Assembly: GCA_017515595.1 (NCBI GenBank)
Contig: JAFWFL010000028.1
Span: 1-38,907 of the forward strand
DNA: 38,907 bases
Direction of reading: 5' to 3'
Source: Coriobacteriales bacterium
Lineage (GTDB): Bacteria > Actinomycetota > Coriobacteriia > Coriobacteriales > UMGS124
The notes under the pieces are model-generated. The model was not told the DNA's origin. It saw only the letters and a list, made by a program, of their open reading frames with translations, and did not search any database. The position numbers were made by a program, and so were the translations under genes. Position 1 is the stretch's first letter, and each line of letters begins with the position of its first letter. Of the stretch, positions 1-8,819 are shown in pieces.

Positions 1-36
1 CGAATCTTCTCCTATTTTTACATTATTTAACCACCA

Positions 37-59
37 GTCAAACCACCGTCCCCTGTCAT
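37..59. repeat. REP-like hairpin remnant
   Basis: This short sequence has the core ACCGTCCCCTGTCA, preceded by GTCAAACC. It resembles the widespread REP-like hairpin of general form TGACACAAGAACCGTCCCC followed by TGTGTCA, which I know from many anaerobe genomes. Related pieces occur at 2132-2156, 11501-11518 and 38867-38891. The assignment rests on recall and visual similarity. Confidence 0.4.
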
Positions 60-120
60 ACTCGGCCCTCTTCTCACATACTCAAATACGTATCGCAAGA
101 GCCGATCCTCCTGAAACCTT

Positions 121-155
121 CCTTGAGCTACCCAATACATTTGGGCAGCTCAAGG
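121..155. repeat. Inverted repeat, possible terminator or operator
   Basis: CCTTGAGCTACCCAA (121-135) pairs with TTGGGCAGCTCAAGG (141-155) around a 5-base loop, with one mismatch. No T-run follows on either strand, so it is not a classical rho-independent terminator. It could end a gene lying before the window or be a binding site upstream of the reductase. Confidence 0.4.
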
Positions 156-341
156 CCTACTCATAGGAATCCTTGATGCTCTGAGAAAGGATTATTTTAG
201 GTCAATTTGTAAAAATCCGTAGTTTCCACGATAGTATTGTATGACGTTCCGGACGTACCATGTGACTCGTTGTAAGCGCACATGCTTATGGACTGTTTAG
301 GCATAACCTGAACATACTTTTGTCCCTATAAGGAGGAACAC

Positions 342-2120
342 ATGGAACTCAATCGCAGGAGCTTTATTCAAGCCGCAGGCGCAACCATCGCAGCCGGCGC
401 ATTTGCAAGCGTTGCCCTTGCCGATGCCCCCGCAGATCAAGGCGCACCCCAGGGTGCAGGCGGCCCCGGTGGCCCTCAGGGTGGCCCCGGTGGTCCCGGT
501 ATGACAGCAGCTGCCGCGCCAATGCCCGAGGGCTATGACTGGCGTGCCAAGCCTGAAGAGATTACTGACTTTGTAGAAGAAGTCGACTGCGACGTAGTGG
601 TTGTTGGTAAGGGTTTCTCGGGTATTAACGCATTCCGTTATCTCTGCGAGGCCGGATATCAGGCTATTCTTGTTGAGAAGTCTGAGGAAGAATATTGGAT
701 GGCTACAGGCAACGAGTTCGCTTCTATCAACGGTGACGCCGTTCTTGCCTATGGCGCTCCTGAGATTGACCCCGTTGAATATTATCAGAACTGGCAGCGT
801 ATTCATGGTAACTACTGCCATCCCGAGCTTGTTATGAAGTTCTGCCTCAACTCGGCCGAGGCTTCTAACCACTGGCTTGACCAGTTTACCACCGAGGAGC
901 TTGCAGGTATGACCTCATCCTTCCTCCCCAAGACCTCAAATCAGCTTGACGAGCTTGACGGCATCAAGTTTTGGCCAAGTGTTGCTTCTTTCTACGGTTC
1001 ACCCAATGAGACCGAGATTGGCAACCGCAACTGCGCAGCAGCTATCGCAGCCGGCGGCGAGATTCGCTATGGTTACTGGGCAGAGTATGCAATTCAGGAC
1101 GAGACAGGCGCGATCTGCGGTTTTGTTGCCGAGGGTCCTGACGGCTATGTAAAGTTTAACTGCCGTGCTCTTGTGACTGCATGCGGCGGTTTTGGCGGCA
1201 ATTCAGCCATGATGGCCGACATGATTCGCGATATGCAAATGGCTAAGGTTGACGGAGAAACCCTCTCATCCATGAGCGCCAACAACGGCCGCGGTGTTCA
1301 GATGGCCTTCTGGTGCGGTGCCCGCCTTGAGTACAACACCCCCGGTATGAACATGAAGGGTCTCTCGGTTCCCGGCAAGATGAACTGCCTGCCGCAGGCA
1401 ACCTGGATTGAGAGCACAACAGGCAAGCGCTTTGCGAACGAGTTTTACCCGGTAGCCGAGCAGCGCGGTCTCCAGACCGTTTACACCGCCCGCACCAAGA
1501 AGTGGGCTGTATGCGATGACAACTTTACGCAGTATCGCACCTACACCATTCCGCAGCACGCCGGTTTTGAGGCAACCGAGAGCAACATCAACTCGCTGCG
1601 CGAGTCTCTCGACAAGGCATATGCCCAGTTCAAAGGCACCTATGAAGAGCCCGAGAAGCAGGAAGGCATGGGCTTTGGCGGCCCCATGGCCTCAAACAAC
1701 TTTATTGCTGATGACACCCTTGAGGGTCTCGCAGCTCAGATGGGTCTTGATGAAGAAGCAACCGCCAACTTCATCCAGCAGATTGCTGATGTAAACGAGT
1801 ACGCCGCAAACGGCGCCGACCTCCAGTTTGGCCGCAACGCCAAGGTACTCTTCCCGGTTGACACACCTCCGTATTATGCCGTTGAGTTTACCCCCGTACT
1901 GGGCGAGACCATGGTTACCTGCGGCGGTATCATCACCGACGGTGACCAGCGCGCTCTCGACAAGGACTACAACCCCATCCCCGGTCTCTACTGCACCGGT
2001 AACGACACCGCCCGCCGCTTTGGTGTTGAGTATTGCACGCCTACCCCCGGTGTATCTCTGGGTATGGCAATCACCCTCGGCCGTGAGTGTGGCAAGAGCG
2101 TAGCCAAGTTCCTCGGCTAA
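342..2120 (+). CDS. Tat-exported FAD-dependent fumarate-reductase-like flavoprotein (no FMN domain)
   Basis: The 592-residue product belongs to the FAD-binding fumarate reductase/succinate dehydrogenase flavoprotein superfamily, whose anaerobic members reduce enoates, urocanate, steroids and other acceptors. Its substrate cannot be read from sequence. Residues 1-28 are a twin-arginine signal (NRRSFIQ, Arg5-Arg6) ending in an Ala-rich stretch. A Gly/Pro-rich linker (about 29-53) follows, then the FAD dinucleotide motif VVVGKGFSG near residues 86-94. The C-terminal FAD contact GLYCTGND lies near 548-555. There is no CXXCH heme motif and no C-terminal FMN-binding domain, so a separate electron donor is needed. 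The start is set by AAGGAGG six bases or so before ATG. It converges on the LuxR gene at 2197-3735, a plausible regulator. Confidence 0.9.
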   Translation: MELNRRSFIQAAGATIAAGAFASVALADAPADQGAPQGAGGPGGPQGGPGGPGMTAAAAPMPEGYDWRAKPEEITDFVEEVDCDVVVVGKGFSGINAFRYLCEAGYQAILVEKSEEEYWMATGNEFASINGDAVLAYGAPEIDPVEYYQNWQRIHGNYCHPELVMKFCLNSAEASNHWLDQFTTEELAGMTSSFLPKTSNQLDELDGIKFWPSVASFYGSPNETEIGNRNCAAAIAAGGEIRYGYWAEYAIQDETGAICGFVAEGPDGYVKFNCRALVTACGGFGGNSAMMADMIRDMQMAKVDGETLSSMSANNGRGVQMAFWCGARLEYNTPGMNMKGLSVPGKMNCLPQATWIESTTGKRFANEFYPVAEQRGLQTVYTARTKKWAVCDDNFTQYRTYTIPQHAGFEATESNINSLRESLDKAYAQFKGTYEEPEKQEGMGFGGPMASNNFIADDTLEGLAAQMGLDEEATANFIQQIADVNEYAANGADLQFGRNAKVLFPVDTPPYYAVEFTPVLGETMVTCGGIITDGDQRALDKDYNPIPGLYCTGNDTARRFGVEYCTPTPGVSLGMAITLGRECGKSVAKFLG

Positions 2121-2131
2121 ACCATAATTGA

Positions 2132-2156
2132 TGACACAAAACACGACCCTGTGTCA
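2132..2156. repeat. REP-like hairpin between convergent genes
   Basis: TGACACA (2132-2138) and TGTGTCA (2150-2156) form a stem around AAACACGACCC. This is very close to the common REP-like hairpin TGACACA..CCGTCCCC..TGTGTCA. It sits just after the reductase stop, where it may also aid termination or protect the mRNA 3' end. Confidence 0.5.
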
Positions 2157-2184
2157 TCAGGATGAGGTGTAAATATGCCTGAAG

Positions 2185-2213
2185 CCCCTGCTCAGATCAA
2201 TGAGCAGGGGTTT
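2185..2213. terminator. Terminator between convergent reductase and LuxR genes
   Basis: CCCCTGCTCA (2185-2194) pairs perfectly with TGAGCAGGGG (2201-2210) around GATCAA and is followed on the plus strand by TTTCTGTTTG. It fits a rho-independent terminator for the plus-strand reductase. The right arm overlaps the last codons of the LuxR gene, whose stop is at 2197-2199. Confidence 0.7.
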
Positions 2214-3735
2214 CTGTTTGTCTGGGAGTCCCGTTAAAGAGTTGGATGAGTTCTTCTCGGCTTGAGATGCCCATTTTGCGGTATATGTTCCGTACATGGG
2301 TATACACCGTGCTTTCAGATATAAGCAGGGTTTTTGCAACAAATACACTGCTGTGGCCGCGTCCCACGTAGCTTGCGATTTCTTTTTCGCGCGGAGAAAG
2401 ACCGTATTCCTTGGCATATTGCTCTAACAGCATGTCAAACGTTTTTTCCTGGTCAGGTAAAGCAACATCTGCCTCCATAGGTGATGGTTTGATTTCAAGC
2501 GTGCTGTCATTTGTCTGAACGGTAAACTGCCATGATTTATAGCAGTGTTCCAGCAAAAGTGCACTGCAATAAATGCCGGTAAACACCGTAAATAAACTGT
2601 TGAATTCCGTGCTTTGTTCCTGTATGTCTCTGCCAATAAAGATGCCGAGGATACTCATGCCGCAGAATGCACTTATCATTAAAGCAAAAATAAACACCCG
2701 CGGAAACTCGTGTGCATTGGCAATCGCGCAGGCAGAGGCAATTGCCAATACAGTTATCATGGAATAAAACGAATATTGGATGATTAAAACAAAGTCAGTA
2801 TTTTCCCATTGAAACTGTGAAAGACACCCAATCAGAACAATGAACGCTGCGATTGGGAGATAGAGCTGGTAGATAAACGAGAAGAACGGTTTCTTGTCTC
2901 TAAATACAAACAGCGGTATAAGAGCGCATGCACTTACTCCCATAGCAATACTTGACACAGGAACTGTGTTATCAAAAACACTGACAGGGCTGACCCCGGT
3001 TGCAAACGATGCGATAAGCATGCCCAATAAGGGCACGCCCATAACCGACAAAAATGAATGAATATTAACCTTTTCACTTATCTGCTTAGTCTCTTTAGTC
3101 GAATCTTCTGTCACTTCAGCTTCTATTTGGTTTTGCCCAATCTTGTTACCGTTGAGTCCAAAACAAACTATAAAAGGCCATATAGCGCCTGCCAGAACCA
3201 GCGCTATATATAACACAAGATATGCCGGATACGGCATAGCTCCAAGCACGGCATGTATTGCGATACAAAAGAGTGACGATACAATGAGATTGCCTATTAA
3301 AGAGAGGAGTTCGTCATGAGCAAAAGCGCAGGTCCACATGACGCATGTTGGCAGAATGCCTATTGCGGTTATAACAGCAAAAACGGTAACAAACGTGCCG
3401 GCCCACGACGGATCAAACATGAGCATACTCGCATAGCCAAGACAACCCAACACATAACATGCCATCAGAACGCAGGTAACAACTGTCTTTTGCGGGATGG
3501 CTTCTTTGTGGAAATACGAGATGGCTGCTAATATGAGCGCGACTATAAAGGTGATCAATAGTAACGGTTCTGCATACAATCCCGTCAAATAACTCACATT
3601 GCCATTTGCATTAATGGCAACAATATTTGGCGAATAAATAGGCAGAGAAGTCAAAAAAGCAGTAAAGCAAAGAAGCCTTGGCATATCAAAAACAATCCGA
3701 TGCACAGATATTATACCAACATGTTCCTGAGGCAT
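2197..3735 (-). CDS. Membrane-anchored LuxR-family transcriptional regulator
   Basis: The 512-residue protein has a long N-terminal polytopic membrane region (roughly residues 1-400, about ten or more hydrophobic segments). A C-terminal LuxR-type helix-turn-helix follows (about 445-500; GLSPREKEIASYVGRG then VAKTLLISESTVYTHV). This architecture is common in Coriobacteriia, often beside flavin-dependent reductases, and is thought to sense substrate or redox state at the membrane. The start is the ATG at 3735, preceded by GAGGGA with a good spacer; a TTG 36 bases upstream lacks a comparable site. It lies downstream of the reductase at 3879-6155 on the same strand but behind a strong terminator, and converges with the reductase at 342-2120. 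Either or both could be its target. Confidence 0.85.
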   Translation of the reverse strand: MPQEHVGIISVHRIVFDMPRLLCFTAFLTSLPIYSPNIVAINANGNVSYLTGLYAEPLLLITFIVALILAAISYFHKEAIPQKTVVTCVLMACYVLGCLGYASMLMFDPSWAGTFVTVFAVITAIGILPTCVMWTCAFAHDELLSLIGNLIVSSLFCIAIHAVLGAMPYPAYLVLYIALVLAGAIWPFIVCFGLNGNKIGQNQIEAEVTEDSTKETKQISEKVNIHSFLSVMGVPLLGMLIASFATGVSPVSVFDNTVPVSSIAMGVSACALIPLFVFRDKKPFFSFIYQLYLPIAAFIVLIGCLSQFQWENTDFVLIIQYSFYSMITVLAIASACAIANAHEFPRVFIFALMISAFCGMSILGIFIGRDIQEQSTEFNSLFTVFTGIYCSALLLEHCYKSWQFTVQTNDSTLEIKPSPMEADVALPDQEKTFDMLLEQYAKEYGLSPREKEIASYVGRGHSSVFVAKTLLISESTVYTHVRNIYRKMGISSREELIQLFNGTPRQTETPAH

Positions 3736-3808
3736 GCTTCCCTCGCTTTGTATTAGTGTGACAGGGAACAAGCCGTTGCCACACGGTTATTGCCGGAAGC
3801 TATTATAC

Positions 3809-3851
3809 AAGAAAACCTGACAAGAGGACGCACCTTTTGTCAGGTTTTCTT
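3809..3851. terminator. Rho-independent terminator after the second reductase
   Basis: AAGAAAACCTGAC (3809-3821) and GTCAGGTTTTCTT (3839-3851) form a perfect 13-bp stem around a 17-base loop. On the minus strand it follows the reductase stop at 3879 and separates that gene from the LuxR gene downstream. Confidence 0.7.
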
Positions 3852-3878
3852 AGATCAGATCTCTCTGGATTTTATAGG

Positions 3879-6155
3879 TTATGCAGATGCCTGAGCAAGA
3901 ATGTCGGCCATAGCAGTAAAGATTGCCTTGCTTGTTACACTGGCGCCACTAACGCCATTAACACCATCTACACCGTTGGCTTCAACAATGAGCGCGGGGA
4001 GTTGCTCAATAGCCTTAGAACCAATACCCTGGGTTTCTCCGTTTGCGCCTACCTCGACGCTTACAATCTTGCCGCCTTCGATGGTAACGGTAAGCGGTAC
4101 TTTACCGCCAATACCCTTGCCGGTTGCCTCGTAGACGCCGTCCTTGTAGGTTGCACCTGATGCTTCGACCGGAGCAGCCTCGCCTGCAGGAGCGCCACCC
4201 TCAGCGCCGGGACCACCGGCTCCGGGACCGCCTGCACCGGGGCCGCCCGGGCCCATGCCGTTTGCAGACTGCTTGGGAGCGGCATTGTTAAGTCCAAGCG
4301 TGGTGGGAGCATCAATATCTGCGGTTGCAAGGTATTCGCCAAGGCACATTCCGAGCGTGAGGCACATACCAATCGAAACACCGTTCATAATGCCGTTATA
4401 GCCCATGGGGAAGCGGCCGCCCGAAGTATTACCGGTTGCAAAGAGACCCTTAATGGGTTCAAAGCCCTGGCCCTGGACCTGCTGGTTCTCGGTGACGAGA
4501 AGACCTGATGTTGAGACCAGAGAACCGCCGCCTGCGCGCTTGCTTGCGGCAAAACCATAGAACGGGGGAGTAGCGATGGGCCAGATGAGCTTGGGATCAC
4601 GGCCAAACTCTTTGTCGACGCCGCTCTGGGCTGCTTCATTCCAGGCCTGAACCTCGGCGAGAGCGTTTGCTGCGACCTCGGGCTCCATGCCCAGGTATTC
4701 AAAGAGCTCTTCAAGGGTATCGGCGCAGAAGAGGTATTTGCCGCTTGCGTCATAACCCTCAGGACCGCTGCCAATGGCGGCTTCCATGTTCTGGGCAATC
4801 TGCTCAACAGATTCCTCACGCCAATCCTTAAGAATAAGATGACCGGCGATGTGGCTCAGGAGGACTTCCTTCCAGTTAGCGTCCCAAACGGTGTAAATAA
4901 TGGTACCGGGCTGCTTTGCGGTTGCGCAGCCTGAGAGGAGCGGTCCGCCGTAAGCCTCATTGCAGAAGCGCTTGCCGTACTTGTTGAGCCAGATGGTCTC
5001 GGTTGACTCCATGGGAGTCATGAGCATGGCTGCGTGGCTGCCCATGTCGCCGCCGGTTGCAATCTCAACCTTGGCGCCAATGCGCATAGCCATGGCGATG
5101 CCGCTGCCGTCGCGGCCTGAGAATGAACGGCAGTCCGAGTACTCGCCAAGGGCATAGTTCTCGCCGCAAATGGCATTGTACATCTGTGAGTTGCTGCCAA
5201 TGTCACCGCAGGCAAGAACAACCGCCGGGGCATTGAACTGAACATATGAACCGTCTGCACGCTGTGCAATAACACCGGTAACCTCAGTGCCATCCTCATT
5301 GTGGACCAGACGGACAGCGGTAGTCTCGTACTGGAACTCAGCGCCGGCGTCCTTGGCGATTTGCTGGGTGCGGAGCAAAGCCTCGCGCAAACCAACGCTG
5401 CCGCCAAAGTTGGGAGTACCAACGTAGCTCGTGAAGAGCTTACCGTAGTTGTAATCATAACCTTCAGCTGCAGGCCAGTTCAGGCAGACAATACCGGCCT
5501 TCTCGTCATCAGAGAGATTATCAATAAACCAGTCAAACGCTTCGCCCGAGCGGTGCGCAAACTGGCTGATCAAGCCCCACTGCGCACGGCCGGCGCAATA
5601 GATTTGATACTCATTGATAAAGGTAGCCTCATCGTAAACAGGAATACCGTTGATCTCGGTCTGCCACTTGGAATTGAGGTGTCCAATGTCATTACCAAGG
5701 ACACTAAAGGTATCCTCTGCCTGGGGATCAATAACAATTACTTGTGCGCCAAGCTCGGCTGCCTTGCGTGCGCAAGCTGTTCCCGAGTGACCGGCGCCGC
5801 ATACAACAATCTGAGTATCGATGGTCTCGGCAATATCAGTGATTTCGGGCTCTTCGCCAAGCCAGCCTGCACCTAATACCTGGCCCATTGTTTTGCCTGC
5901 ATTACCCTCAAAAGTCATGCCTGCAGCAGGAGCGGCAGCAGCTGTATCTGCTGAGGGAGCATCCGCGCCCATAGGAGCGCCTGCACCCGGAGCGCCGGCA
6001 GGAGCTTCTGAAGCAAACGCGGTGCCTGCAAGCGCTGCGCCGGCAAAAGCCATGCCTGCGCCGGCCATGAATCCGCGACGGGTGCATGTGGCAGGTACCG
6101 GAATTGCACCACGAATGTTTTCGAGACGCGCTTTGATTTCTTGCTGAGTTGCCAT
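3879..6155 (-). CDS. Tat-exported flavoprotein reductase with C-terminal FMN-binding domain
   Basis: The 758-residue, two-flavin product resembles the urocanate/fumarate/acrylate reductase type, in which a covalently held FMN hands electrons to FAD at the active site. The Tat signal is unusual: about 25 residues precede TRRGFMAG (Arg26-Arg27). The FAD motif VVCGAGHSG ends near residue 125. A Gly/Pro/Ala-rich linker of PGAGG repeats joins to the FMN_bind domain (about 668-758), whose VSGASVTS matches the flavinylation motif. There is no heme motif. The start is the ATG at 6155, preceded by AGAAGG; an upstream in-frame start at 6200 would hide the Tat signal further. The same strand carries a LuxR regulator downstream beyond a terminator. 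The substrate is unknown. Confidence 0.9.
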   Translation of the reverse strand: MATQQEIKARLENIRGAIPVPATCTRRGFMAGAGMAFAGAALAGTAFASEAPAGAPGAGAPMGADAPSADTAAAAPAAGMTFEGNAGKTMGQVLGAGWLGEEPEITDIAETIDTQIVVCGAGHSGTACARKAAELGAQVIVIDPQAEDTFSVLGNDIGHLNSKWQTEINGIPVYDEATFINEYQIYCAGRAQWGLISQFAHRSGEAFDWFIDNLSDDEKAGIVCLNWPAAEGYDYNYGKLFTSYVGTPNFGGSVGLREALLRTQQIAKDAGAEFQYETTAVRLVHNEDGTEVTGVIAQRADGSYVQFNAPAVVLACGDIGSNSQMYNAICGENYALGEYSDCRSFSGRDGSGIAMAMRIGAKVEIATGGDMGSHAAMLMTPMESTETIWLNKYGKRFCNEAYGGPLLSGCATAKQPGTIIYTVWDANWKEVLLSHIAGHLILKDWREESVEQIAQNMEAAIGSGPEGYDASGKYLFCADTLEELFEYLGMEPEVAANALAEVQAWNEAAQSGVDKEFGRDPKLIWPIATPPFYGFAASKRAGGGSLVSTSGLLVTENQQVQGQGFEPIKGLFATGNTSGGRFPMGYNGIMNGVSIGMCLTLGMCLGEYLATADIDAPTTLGLNNAAPKQSANGMGPGGPGAGGPGAGGPGAEGGAPAGEAAPVEASGATYKDGVYEATGKGIGGKVPLTVTIEGGKIVSVEVGANGETQGIGSKAIEQLPALIVEANGVDGVNGVSGASVTSKAIFTAMADILAQASA

Positions 6156-6376
6156 GTTGGTCCTTCTTTCTTTTGAAATCAATGGACAAGCCTGCAACAA
6201 AACAGTCTTATATAAAGATCATTTTCACCGGACAAGTTGTTCTGTTGCGTTGTGTTGACACATGACAGACTATAAAAAACAACAAGAGTGATAACAATCG
6301 TGAAACCTTGATTTTGTAATTTCCCTAAGTGCCACGACCCTCAAGGAAACTGATGATTAGGTTTATTAAACTGCAG

Positions 6377-6406
6377 TTGTAATACTTATTTAAAAACGTG
6401 TATCAT
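6377..6406 (+). promoter_or_regulatory. Putative promoter of the DUF1538/PII operon
   Basis: TTGTAA (6377-6382) and TATCAT (6401-6406) are separated by 18 bases and lie about 50 bases before the DUF1538 start. The match to sigma-70-type consensus is moderate. Confidence 0.35.
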
Positions 6407-6455
6407 ACGCATTGATAAATCAGTGTATGCCTGTAAGTAAGCAAAAGGGGTGTCA

Positions 6456-7979
6456 TTGGATAGAAACAGTTTGCGGACAAAACTCATTGAGGCATTGCGT
6501 GCGGTTATCCCCATTGTGTGCATTGTGCTTGCGTTTTGCTTTACCGCAGCGCCGGTCGAAGCTGATTTTATGCTCACGTTTTTGCTGGGCTCGGTTTTAC
6601 TGACGCTTGGGCTTGGGCTGTTTACCTTTGGTGCAGATGCCTCAATGACGCTTATTGGTACGCATATTGGTTCAAAACTTACTGCCTCGCGCAAGCTCGG
6701 CGTTATCTTGGGCATCAGTCTGCTCTTGGGCATTATTATTACGGTGGCCGAACCGGACCTCCAGGTGCTTGCTCAAACGGTACCTCATATTGATACGCTG
6801 GTATTGATACTGATTGTGGCTGTGGGCGTGGGACTGTTCCTCATGCTCGCAATGTTTCGCATTTTAACGGGCATCAAGCTCAAATGGCTCCTTTTGGTGT
6901 CATATACTCTGGTTTTTGTTCTCGCGTTTTTCTCGGACCCTGCTTATTTGGCTATTGCGTTTGACTCGGGCGGAGCAACTACGGGTCCCATGACGGCGCC
7001 GTTTATTATGTCAATGGGTATAGGCGTTGCGGCAATTCGCTCGGACAGCAATGCCGAGGCAGACTCGTTTGGCCTGCTGGCGCTCTGCTCCATTGGGCCT
7101 ATTCTCTCTGTTTTGATCTTGGGATTCTTTTATCCCGGCGATATTCAACAGTATGTTCCCGCGGTGTTTGCAACGTACGAGAATACCCGCGATATCGCAG
7201 CTGCGTATCTGGGAGGTTTGGTTACCTATGCGCTCGAGGTAGCGCTTGCTCTCGCACCAATTGTGATATTCTTCCTCATATTCCAGGTATTCTCTCTTAA
7301 GATGCCGCGCCTCCCGTTTGTGCGCATTCTCATTGGCCTTGTATTTACCTATCTTGGCCTGGTACTCTTTTTGACCGGCGTCAACGTGGGCTTCTCGACA
7401 CTCGGAACCAAGCTTGGCACGCAGCTGGTTTCTGACACCTGGATGCAGCTGCTGGCCATTGCGGGAGCTGCGTGCATGGGATGGTTTGTGGTAGCCGCCG
7501 AGCCTGCGGTTCACGTACTTACCAAACAGGTTGAGGAGATCAGCGCCGGTACCGTGAGCGCACGCGTCATGCAAACAAGCCTTTCTCTCGCCGTTGCGAT
7601 TGCCGCCGGGCTCTCGGTTTGGCGAATCTTTGCCGGCGTCAATATTCTCTGGATATTACTGCCGGGTTACGGAATTGCTTTAGCGCTCTCGTTTGTGGTG
7701 CCGCAGCTTTTTACCGCTATCGCGTTTGACTCGGGCGGCGTTGCCTCAGGTCCCATGACGGCGACGTTTATGCTGCCGTTTGCGATTGGCGTTTGCTCTG
7801 CCTACGGCGGGAACGTCATAACCGACGCCTTTGGACTGGTTGCCATGGTAGCCATGACGCCGCTTATTGTTGTGCAGGTAGTGGGCCTTGTCGCCAGGAT
7901 TCGCGAGCGTGCCGCCATTGCTGACCTGGCCGAGACAAGCGATGATTACCAAGTTATCGAGCTTTGGGAGGTGGAATAA
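6456..7979 (+). CDS. DUF1538 family integral membrane protein
   Basis: The protein of about 507 residues has around a dozen hydrophobic segments in two homologous halves. Each half carries the DUF1538 hallmark: AFDSGGATTGPMTAP near residue 170 and AFDSGGVASGPMTAT near residue 425. The inverted or tandem duplication and Gly/Ser/Thr-rich half-loops look like a secondary transporter, but no substrate is established for the family. AAAGGGG (6444-6450) is correctly spaced from the TTG at 6456 and overlaps the in-frame GTG at 6450, so TTG is the preferred start. The stop overlaps the next start (TAATG), implying translational coupling to the PII-like protein, which probably gates or senses it. Confidence 0.85.
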   Translation: MDRNSLRTKLIEALRAVIPIVCIVLAFCFTAAPVEADFMLTFLLGSVLLTLGLGLFTFGADASMTLIGTHIGSKLTASRKLGVILGISLLLGIIITVAEPDLQVLAQTVPHIDTLVLILIVAVGVGLFLMLAMFRILTGIKLKWLLLVSYTLVFVLAFFSDPAYLAIAFDSGGATTGPMTAPFIMSMGIGVAAIRSDSNAEADSFGLLALCSIGPILSVLILGFFYPGDIQQYVPAVFATYENTRDIAAAYLGGLVTYALEVALALAPIVIFFLIFQVFSLKMPRLPFVRILIGLVFTYLGLVLFLTGVNVGFSTLGTKLGTQLVSDTWMQLLAIAGAACMGWFVVAAEPAVHVLTKQVEEISAGTVSARVMQTSLSLAVAIAAGLSVWRIFAGVNILWILLPGYGIALALSFVVPQLFTAIAFDSGGVASGPMTATFMLPFAIGVCSAYGGNVITDAFGLVAMVAMTPLIVVQVVGLVARIRERAAIADLAETSDDYQVIELWEVE

Positions 7980-8668
7980 TGGAGCTGTATCTTGTGATTA
8001 CCATCGTAAGCAGAAGCCGCCAAAAAGCGCTCGAAAAGATTATGCGCGAGCTTGATGTGCCGCTGAGCCTCTCTTTTGCCGGGCAAGGTACCGCGACCCA
8101 GAGCCAGATAGAGCGTCTGGGCCTCACCGAGAGTCTCAAGTTTGTAAACCTCTGCCTCGCAGATTCTCAAAAGGCCAGGCAGCTCATGCGGTTAAGCCGT
8201 TCAAAACTCTACATTGGTTTTCCTGGCAATGGCCTGGTGATCTCTATTCCTGTTAAAAGTATCGCAGGATCAAAAACGTTTTCATATTTGCTCAACACCG
8301 CCTCGGTTCAAGGAGGTACCCCCGCCATGGATTACTCGCATGAACTCATTATTGCAGTTGCTAACCGCGATTATGTAGACACGGTCATGGATGCTGCGCG
8401 CGCAGCCGGAGCAAGAGGAGGCACGGTAGTCCATGCAAAAGGCACCGGAGCCCATCTCGCCAAAAAATTTCTCAACGTATCGCTTTCTACCGAGAAGGAA
8501 ATCATTCTCATTGTCGCCAGCGCAGACACCAAGTCACAAATCATGGAAGCAATAGTCCGCGACGCAGGCCCCCAAACTGATGCCGGAGCCATAGCATTTT
8601 CCCTCCCGGTCTCAGAAGTCAACGGCCTGCGCGAACCGGACCCCATAGAGCCTGAAGAATCGGAATAA
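7979..8668 (+). CDS. Tandem PII-like signalling protein
   Basis: The product is about 229 residues, twice the length of a usual PII monomer. The C-terminal half (about 110-220) reads like a PII protein: ARGGTVVHAKGTG in the T-loop region, then EKEIILIVAS and AGAIAFSLPVSEVNGL. The N-terminal half has the same strand-helix layout (ELYLVITIV, then LSFAGQGTATQSQIERLGL) but is more divergent, so this looks like a fused duplication. PII and PII-like proteins bind nucleotides or other small molecules and often control a neighbouring transporter. The one-base overlap with the DUF1538 gene makes that protein the obvious partner. The start is the ATG at 7979, with GGGAGGTGG upstream. The ligand is unknown. 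Confidence 0.85.
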   Translation: MELYLVITIVSRSRQKALEKIMRELDVPLSLSFAGQGTATQSQIERLGLTESLKFVNLCLADSQKARQLMRLSRSKLYIGFPGNGLVISIPVKSIAGSKTFSYLLNTASVQGGTPAMDYSHELIIAVANRDYVDTVMDAARAAGARGGTVVHAKGTGAHLAKKFLNVSLSTEKEIILIVASADTKSQIMEAIVRDAGPQTDAGAIAFSLPVSEVNGLREPDPIEPEESE

Positions 8669-8675
8669 GTGCAGT

Positions 8676-8819
8676 GTGGTGGTATAGCCGCAGCGGCTGC
8701 AGTGGACAAGATAAGCGACGTCTTCTGTACAAGTTGCGGTCCGGTTAATGACTTCTCTGCTATCTCAGCAGCGTGAGCGACAAAAGACTCACCAGAGAAA
8801 ACCATTTATGTGTCTTCAT
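8676..8819 (-). pseudogene. Truncated, internally deleted copy of the surface-protein gene 5' end
   Basis: Read on the minus strand, this region matches the start of the surface-protein gene (15352 downward). The copy opens with a strong GGAGGAGG ribosome site and ATG at 8819. It encodes MKTHKWFSLVSLLSLTLLR and then a TAG at 8760-8762. After about 128 bases missing relative to 15174-15301, homology resumes with codons for EVINRTATCTED and the first CxxC zinc-ribbon-like motif. It ends abruptly beside the PII-like gene at about 8676. Only a short peptide could be made. Its importance is that codon 5 is AAA here, where the full-length gene has TAA. Confidence 0.8.

Larger units (their letters stand above)
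1..341. other. Intergenic leader upstream of the first reductase
   Basis: No convincing gene lies here. The stretch holds a REP-like remnant (37-59), an inverted repeat (121-155) and, at its end, a strong ribosome binding site AAGGAGG (330-336) ahead of the ATG at 342. A weak promoter candidate is TTGTAA (207-212) and TAGTAT (232-237) with a long 19-base spacer. Open frames on the opposite strand are antisense shadows of the reductase. Confidence 0.5.

Noticed and set aside
297-872. Antisense open frame of 191 codons over the first reductase
   Set aside because: It is a shadow of GC-skewed codon use in the reductase, with no ribosome site and a composition unlike real proteins. Similar shadows lie at 5301-5876 and 30221-30829.
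8371-8805. Minus-strand frame of 144 codons overlapping the PII-like gene
   Set aside because: It runs antisense through the PII-like gene and out of frame through the surface-protein fragment. The true fragment frame starts at 8819.
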